A stretch of DNA of 44,115 nucleotides from a virus: positions 1-44,115 of the IMG/VR virus record IMGVR_UViG_3300022756_000002; one strand, given 5' to 3'. Position 1 is the stretch's first letter, and each line of letters opens with the position of its first letter. Both the position numbers and the translations under genes were made by a program. The notes beneath the pieces are model-generated. The model was not told where the DNA came from. It searched no databases and saw only the letters and a program-made list of their open reading frames with translations. Shown in pieces: positions 40,659 to 44,115 of this stretch.

Positions 40659-40995
40659 AATACCATTGTATTATAAGCGTATTTTGGGAATAAGCGGGTC
40701 TAACAGGCATAATTTGTGCCATAAATGCCCGTTGCCCGTCAATACGCTCCGATTTAGGGGTCTGGACAAACTCCCAAAAACGTGGTCTTGTGCCGTGTAA
40801 TTTAACCTTGACAAAAATTAGAAAAAACCTTGACAAAAAAACGGGAAGAATGGCAGAACACGGACAAAAAAACGGATAAAAAATTCGTAAGAAAAAATTA
40901 AAAAAGAGTAAAACCACGAAAAGAAAAAAATCCTATTCCCTCTTTAGGGCTTTTCTTATCTCTTTATATATAACGCTATTATCCTTGTTATGATG

Positions 40996-41024
40996 TTGAC
41001 ACAATTAAAAACCATTGTGAAATA
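40996..41024 (+). promoter_or_regulatory. Rightward promoter-like site with CACAAT/ATTGTG inverted repeat
   Basis: TTGACA (40996-41001) is followed by a poor -10 (GAAATA, 41019-41024). CACAAT (41000-41005) and ATTGTG (41014-41019) form an inverted repeat between them. It may be an operator-controlled promoter for the right arm, but the -10 is weak. Confidence 0.35.
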
Positions 41025-41150
41025 AGGTTTTATCTTTACATCTAACTGCTAGTATGCTAACCTGTTTCTTGTAAGTAGGTTGGTAGGGTTGCAAAGTAGG
41101 TTAGGCGGTTTTTTAAGAATAGGGGCATAAGCCGTTTTTCTTCCCTCCAT

Positions 41151-41252
41151 AGGGCTTATACGCCTTGTAGAGAGCAGAAAAGCAGAGAAATTAACATAAT
41201 CGCCGACTGCTCGCATTACTGCTTGTCCGTAGTAGTGATGTACATTGAAAAT
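41151..41252 (+). promoter_or_regulatory. Repeated leader, copy 1, upstream of the first right-arm gene
   Basis: The segment carries GTAGAGAGCAGAAAA (41167-41181), an ATCG-containing GAAATTAACATA, a GCTTG and the ending GAAAATATG. A related leader precedes the gene at 43552. The shared order supports ATG 41253 rather than the upstream starts. Confidence 0.6.
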
Positions 41253-41735
41253 ATGAATAATGTAGATTATGCCATTATTTTTTGGAAAAAAAATAATGAT
41301 GATGATTGCTATTTTTTGAAGAATAATAACGGATCAATCCTAACAGGCAATGTTCTAGCTGAAATGGACAGGCAAGCCGAAAAATATGAAGCGGAAAGCG
41401 GTTTTGCTTGCAGAGTTATTAGTCTATGTAGTGTCCACGTAGTGTCCACGAATAATCCGATGACTAAAAAAGACTATGAATTGATAGCAGAAGCAATAAG
41501 ATTAAATACTGATAGCCAAAATAAAGATTATTTGCATTTGTTTCAATTTTTGCCGTATTTAAGCGAAAAATTAGCAAAAAATAATCAGAAGTTTAATTCT
41601 CAAAAGTTTCTCACCGCTTGCGGGGTAGAAAACGAGCTAAACCGCAAATATTGCGAAACACACGCAAACACATCGCTGGAATTGATAAAAAAGAACGGGA
41701 AAGACTGGTGGTATTGCGAGGATTGCAAAGAGTAG
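41253..41735 (+). CDS. Zinc-binding early protein
   Basis: 160 residues from ATG 41253, the start being decided by the leader shared with 43552. The N-half (MNNVDYAIIFWKKNNDDDCY, GSILTGNVLAEMD) looks beta-rich and may be a small alpha/beta domain. The C-terminus (YCETHANTSLELIKK, WWYCEDCKE) holds Cys/His pairs of a zinc ribbon. It is the first rightward gene, ended by a terminator. Probably a host-takeover or regulatory protein. No family is recognised. Confidence 0.6.
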   Translation: MNNVDYAIIFWKKNNDDDCYFLKNNNGSILTGNVLAEMDRQAEKYEAESGFACRVISLCSVHVVSTNNPMTKKDYELIAEAIRLNTDSQNKDYLHLFQFLPYLSEKLAKNNQKFNSQKFLTACGVENELNRKYCETHANTSLELIKKNGKDWWYCEDCKE

Positions 41736-41770
41736 TTTGATTTCATAACGTCATTGAGCGTTGAAAACAT

Positions 41771-41800
41771 AAAACACATACACGGGCGATGTGTTTTTTT
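41771..41800 (+). terminator. Rho-independent terminator after the first right-arm gene
   Basis: AAACACAT pairs with ATGTGTTT around a 9-nt loop and is followed by seven T. Strong terminator on the plus strand. Confidence 0.8.
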
Positions 41801-41883
41801 GTTTGCAAAATTCTGTTTATAAGATTAGTCGGACTTATAGGCGGAACATTATAAACAAAACAATGACGAGCCGTAAGGCGAGT

Positions 41884-41897
41884 TAGGACGGGGTAGG
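41884..41897 (+). repeat. TAGGACGGGGYAGG motif, copy before the 61-residue gene
   Basis: TAGGACGGGGTAGG begins with the stop of a seven-codon frame (MTSRKAS, ATG about 41863) and ends 6 bases before the next ATG. Relatives lie at 24-37, 234-247 and 42087-42101. Confidence 0.7.
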
Positions 41898-41903
41898 AAA
41901 ACT

Positions 41904-42089
41904 ATGCAAAAACAAAATGAAAAAGAGGCGTTGCTTTGCACTTATGGGAATTGCAAGGCATTACAAACGGAGGACGGGGAGTTTTGCGAAAGGCATTATC
42001 CGAAAATAAAGTGTGGAAATTGCGGTCGGGACGCAACACAGTCTATTGGAGAGGATATGAACAGATGTGATAGGTGTGCTTCATTATAG
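41904..42089 (+). CDS. Small zinc-finger protein
   Basis: 61 residues with up to eight Cys/His: CTYGNCKAL, FCERHYPKIKCGNC and CDRC. They suggest two tandem zinc knuckles. The TAGGACGGGG motif lies just before the ATG, and another follows its own TAG stop. Such proteins often bind host RNA polymerase or nucleic acid. No family is recognised. Confidence 0.65.
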   Translation: MQKQNEKEALLCTYGNCKALQTEDGEFCERHYPKIKCGNCGRDATQSIGEDMNRCDRCASL

Positions 42090-42101
42090 GAACGGGGCAG
42101 G
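42087..42101 (+). repeat. TAGGAACGGGGCAGG motif, copy after the 61-residue gene
   Basis: Starts with that gene's TAG stop; the next gene's ATG is 23 bases on. One extra A compared with the other copies. Confidence 0.65.
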
Positions 42102-42123
42102 CGATTATTAGAGAAATAAAAAT

Positions 42124-42867
42124 ATGATAAATAAAAATTTTGATGTGAAATACAGGTCAGTTGACGGGTTCTACACTATGATGCAAGCGGAGAGGGATCA
42201 AAATAGCACGAAATACGGGCAAATTGAGGTATCCGTCAGGTATAGCGGGGGCGGTACGAATTATTTTACCGGCGAGGTGCAACCTAGAGGATATAGGGTG
42301 GCTTGTTCTCCGGTAGATAGGTCAGAGACTGGGACTAGCCGGACACTTCTGGGCGGAAATTGGGAGTCCGGTTTGTCGTTCTTTATTAAGGGGGCGGATA
42401 GATACAACGCAAAAGAATTGCAAAGGATAGCAAACGATCTTGACTTTGAGCAATTAGCGAAAATGTATGCAAATGGCGAGAAAAACAGCATTTTTGCACT
42501 GGTCAATAAGGAAGCTCCGAAAATAGAGCAAGTGGAAGTGCCGAAAAATGCAGAAAATAAGCTGTTGCCGGCTCATATTCTGAAAAAGTTTGAAAAAGTG
42601 GGAACGCAGACGGATAAGACGCTGGGAGAAATGGAGATCGTGGCGAAATATTTTAATCCAACGGGGGCAGGCACTTGGTATGCGACTGCTTATGATCCGA
42701 AAAATAAAATATTCTCCGGCTATGTATCTATTTTTGGCGATCACAATGACGAATATGGCGATTTCTCGCTAGCGGAACTGCAGGAATACAAAGGGAGAAT
42801 GGGGCTTCCTATTGAACTAGACAGGCACTTCTCCGGCAAATTGCTGAAAGATGTAATGACAAATTAA
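42124..42867 (+). CDS. DUF2958-containing early protein
   Basis: 247 residues. Residues about 150-247 (LLPAHILKKFEKVGTQTDKT, YFNPTGAGTWYATAYDP, FGDHNDEYGDFSLAELQEYK, GRMGLPIELDRHFSG) match the DUF2958 family found on plasmids and phages. Residues 1-140 contain a beta-rich segment (IEVSVRYSGGGTNYFTGEVQ, YRVACSPVDRSETG) of no known family. It is the largest right-arm gene. Function unknown; DUF2958 proteins are often near anti-restriction or mobile-element genes. Confidence 0.7.
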   Translation: MINKNFDVKYRSVDGFYTMMQAERDQNSTKYGQIEVSVRYSGGGTNYFTGEVQPRGYRVACSPVDRSETGTSRTLLGGNWESGLSFFIKGADRYNAKELQRIANDLDFEQLAKMYANGEKNSIFALVNKEAPKIEQVEVPKNAENKLLPAHILKKFEKVGTQTDKTLGEMEIVAKYFNPTGAGTWYATAYDPKNKIFSGYVSIFGDHNDEYGDFSLAELQEYKGRMGLPIELDRHFSGKLLKDVMTN

Positions 42868-42881
42868 ATTAAAATAAAACA

Positions 42882-43094
42882 ATGAAAAAAGATCAGAATA
42901 GTATAAAAATGTTAAAACGCTTCCCTATCATATCTGCTTTTGTGCAAAAAAAGGGGCGTATGCCGAACAATTTTGAGATCGCAAAAATGTTCAAAATTGC
43001 AAAAGGAGGAGTTGGCGAAACTACAAAAAATGTGATTGACAATTATCAAAAATCATTAGAGGTCTGCATAGTTTGCGGACATAAATTGAATTAA
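42882..43094 (+). CDS. Small HTH/zinc-type regulator candidate
   Basis: 70 residues. MPNNFEIAKMFKIAKGGVGE resembles a helix-turn-helix, and the tail CIVCGHKLN is a lone CxxC. The start ATG follows TAAAACA with no Shine-Dalgarno, like the next gene. It could dimerise through zinc. No family is named with confidence. Confidence 0.55.
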   Translation: MKKDQNSIKMLKRFPIISAFVQKKGRMPNNFEIAKMFKIAKGGVGETTKNVIDNYQKSLEVCIVCGHKLN

Positions 43095-43098
43095 AACA

Positions 43099-43293
43099 AT
43101 GAAAACAATCAATGGGTATGCAGTTTTCAATCCGCAGACGGAACGGATAGCTGATTTTGTAGAGGAAAAAGAAACAGCAAAAATCTTTGTAAGATATTGG
43201 AAAAACAAAGGTCGGAAACATTATGTAGTGGCTAAATGCAAAATTACTTATGAAGAAAAAAACAATAAAGCTAGGGCAAAAAGTGCGGTATAA
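43099..43293 (+). CDS. Small basic hypothetical protein
   Basis: 64 residues (MKTINGYAVFNPQTERIADF, VEEKETAKIFVRYWKNKGRK). Mixed beta then helical content. Preceded by AAAACA-ATG. It overlaps the next gene by 44 bases. No family is recognised. Confidence 0.6.
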   Translation: MKTINGYAVFNPQTERIADFVEEKETAKIFVRYWKNKGRKHYVVAKCKITYEEKNNKARAKSAV

Positions 43294-43426
43294 GGACGGT
43301 GATCCTCGTATTTTCAAGGTATATGCAATATATCCGAATAATAGGGTATCGCTTGGATTATACGATTATCCGGACACAGAACAGGATTATCAAGTTAGCT
43401 TAAATGACTTGAAAATAGTCAATTAG
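43250..43426 (+). CDS. Small SH3/Tudor-like hypothetical protein
   Basis: 58 residues: MKKKTIKLGQKVRYKDGDPR, then IFKVYAIYPNNRVSLGLYDY, a short barrel-like pattern with a GxxVRYKDG turn, ending NDLKIVN. It begins inside the previous gene in another frame and fills space before the second leader. No family is recognised. Confidence 0.6.
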   Translation: MKKKTIKLGQKVRYKDGDPRIFKVYAIYPNNRVSLGLYDYPDTEQDYQVSLNDLKIVN

Positions 43427-43440
43427 CTTTTCTTTTCTCA

Positions 43441-43551
43441 CGGGGCTTTATAGTCGGTTATAGAGCTTCGTAGAGAGCAGAAAATAGAAATTATCATAGC
43501 GTTTTCTGCTTCAGCCAGCTTGCTTGTTGGCCGGCTCGTTGAAAATAAAAT
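43441..43551 (+). promoter_or_regulatory. Repeated leader, copy 2, before the last right-arm gene
   Basis: Carries GTAGAGAGCAGAAAA (43470-43484), identical to copy 1, followed by GAAATTATCATAGCG, GCTTG and GAAAATAAAATATG. Likely a shared post-transcriptional or promoter element for two distant genes. Confidence 0.6.
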
Positions 43552-43887
43552 ATGAAACTTTACGCAACGATCACGAGTGAGCGTGCTAGTAAGGGACAGG
43601 GGGGCAAATGGCTGAATATTGAAGTTATTGGCGAGAATAAAGTAGTTATTGCCCGCATCAAGGTTAGAAGCAATTATCCCTATGAATATGAAATGGACAT
43701 ATTCCCAGTGGTATATCCATATCCCGATAAAAGAATTGGAGCAAGCACATTGAAATTAGATGTGAAAGGACACGGGTATGTATTGAAACGGAAAGTATCA
43801 AAAGAGGAAGAAAAAGGCAAAAGTCAAAAAGGCGAGAATTGTATGTTCAATCACGAACACGGAAAAGATTGCATAACACACAACTAA
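43552..43887 (+). CDS. Small hypothetical protein with Cys/His tail
   Basis: 111 residues. MKLYATITSERASKGQGGKW and LNIEVIGENKVVIARIKVRS look like a beta-rich core. The tail (CMFNHEHGKDCITHN) has Cys and His that could bind zinc. It follows the repeated leader and is closed by a strong terminator. No family is recognised. Confidence 0.65.
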   Translation: MKLYATITSERASKGQGGKWLNIEVIGENKVVIARIKVRSNYPYEYEMDIFPVVYPYPDKRIGASTLKLDVKGHGYVLKRKVSKEEEKGKSQKGENCMFNHEHGKDCITHN

Positions 43888-43905
43888 AAGCCAAAAAGAG
43901 AAAAG

Positions 43906-43943
43906 CCATAAAAAATTAACAAGCGTTTTTTATGGTTTTTTTT
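43906..43943 (+). terminator. Rho-independent terminator, right-arm end
   Basis: CCATAAAAAA (43906-43915) pairs with TTTTTTATGG (43926-43935) around a ten-base loop, followed by a T run. It lies 12 bases before the ATG at 43955, so the junction gene depends on read-through or an unseen promoter. Confidence 0.8.
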
Positions 43944-43954
43944 ATTGATTTATT

Positions 43955-44115
43955 ATGGAATTATTTATGGAAAAAGAAGAAAAAGCAGAAAAAGAAGAAA
44001 AAAAAAATTCATTGGACGGGGCAGGCAATTTAGTTCCGAACCCGAGAGAAATTATCCGCAAGCATTATCAAGAAATGCAGAAGAAAAGTATGGCGACTCG
44101 GCTGAAGAACGATCC
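43955..44115 (+). CDS. Small protein, 5' part of the gene crossing the join
   Basis: ATG 43955 opens MELFMEKEEKAEKEEKKNS, an acidic/basic helix, then meets the TTG of the GACGGGG motif and continues into the 1-236 part (89 residues in all). A second in-frame ATG at 43967 is possible. No family is recognised. The frame break at the repeat motif argues for a stop-loss fusion. Confidence 0.6.
   Translation, partial: MELFMEKEEKAEKEEKKNSLDGAGNLVPNPREIIRKHYQEMQKKSMATRLKND
43989..44115. repeat. Terminal direct repeat, right copy
   Basis: Exact second copy of bases 1-127. Collapsing the two gives a circle of about 43,988 bp and completes the gene that starts near 43955. Confidence 0.95.

Larger units (their letters stand above)
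40319..41252. other. Divergent intergenic control region
   Basis: No credible gene is seen over 0.9 kb. It contains the outer array copies, a 21-bp tandem pair, direct CTTAGTGG words at 40493 and 40523, two promoter-like sites with embedded inverted repeats, and repeated AACCTTGACAAAAA words at 40804 and 40826. The transcripts of the left and right arms diverge from here. Confidence 0.65.

Noticed and set aside
40576-40917. 113-residue minus-strand frame in the control region
   Set aside because: Its hydrophobic start is an artefact of A-rich DNA, and it covers a promoter-like site and operator repeats with no family match.
1-44115. Prophage with integrase and att site
   Set aside because: No integrase or recombinase gene was seen; the tRNA is complete, and the 14-nt inverse match next to it is better explained as an sRNA element.

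Overview
The window is a complete, circular double-stranded DNA phage genome. Its first 127 bases recur exactly as its last 127, and one open reading frame runs across the join, so the unique genome is about 43,988 bp. There is a terminase, portal, scaffold and major capsid protein. There is no tail sheath, tape measure or integrase, and the tail block consists of a connector, large beta-rich tail proteins, two large putative ejection proteins and a spike. This suggests a short-tailed (podovirus-like) virus. The host cannot be read directly. Dispersed GC-rich inverted repeats at 1.2 and 2.0 kb look like repeats I recall from Patescibacteria (Candidate Phyla Radiation) genomes, and the replisome-organiser proteins are of a Gram-positive-phage type. 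A Patescibacteria host is therefore a reasonable guess, not a demonstrated fact.

Layout. 0.28-0.48 kb: a serine-type tRNA body with anticodon UAU, followed by a promoter, a short untranslated RNA and a terminator. 0.5-7.9 kb (minus strand): the early replication and recombination block, with a small-terminase-like HTH protein, small proteins, an HNH/NinG-like protein, an SSB-like protein, a YqaJ exonuclease, ParB, an RHH protein and two winged-helix replisome organisers, with iteron-like repeats between them. 8.0-8.4 kb: a hairpin-rich non-coding stretch ending the late transcripts. 8.4-23.2 kb (minus): lysis genes (holin-like, cysteine-peptidase endolysin), then spike, ejection, tail and connector genes. 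23.2-31.8 kb (minus): a translationally coupled glycan cassette inserted between the capsid gene and the connector gene. It holds a methyltransferase, LicD, a NeuB-like synthase, a GT2, a CMP-sugar synthetase, a HxGH cytidylyltransferase, a HAD phosphatase, an RmlB-like dehydratase, an aminopeptidase-like DUF4910 protein and two further glycosyltransferases. An AT-rich HNH homing endonuclease sits at its border. 32.4-38.9 kb (minus): major capsid, scaffold, portal and large terminase. 38.9-40.3 kb (minus): a Dam-type methyltransferase and small proteins. 40.3-41.25 kb: a long divergent control region. 41.25-44.1 kb and on to 0.24 (plus): small early proteins, many zinc-binding, plus a DUF2958 protein.

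How it works together. Transcription diverges from the control region near 40.3-41.2 kb. Rightward genes are small host-takeover candidates. Leftward genes package and build the virion, modify a surface glycan, and lyse the cell with a papain-like endolysin rather than a lysozyme. The early block replicates through winged-helix organisers, ParB and a YqaJ/SSB pair.

The most unusual signals are these: (1) a 12-bp word TGTAACACTTTT repeated ten times at about 21-bp steps and read in all three frames of its own gene; (2) a small RNA whose first 14 nt are exactly antisense to the variable arm of the neighbouring tRNA; (3) that tRNA's serine body with an isoleucine-codon anticodon; (4) the phage-borne nonulosonate/phospho-substituent cassette; (5) a stop-codon-anchored TAGGACGGGGCAGG motif that appears to have lost its stop in one copy and fused two reading frames.
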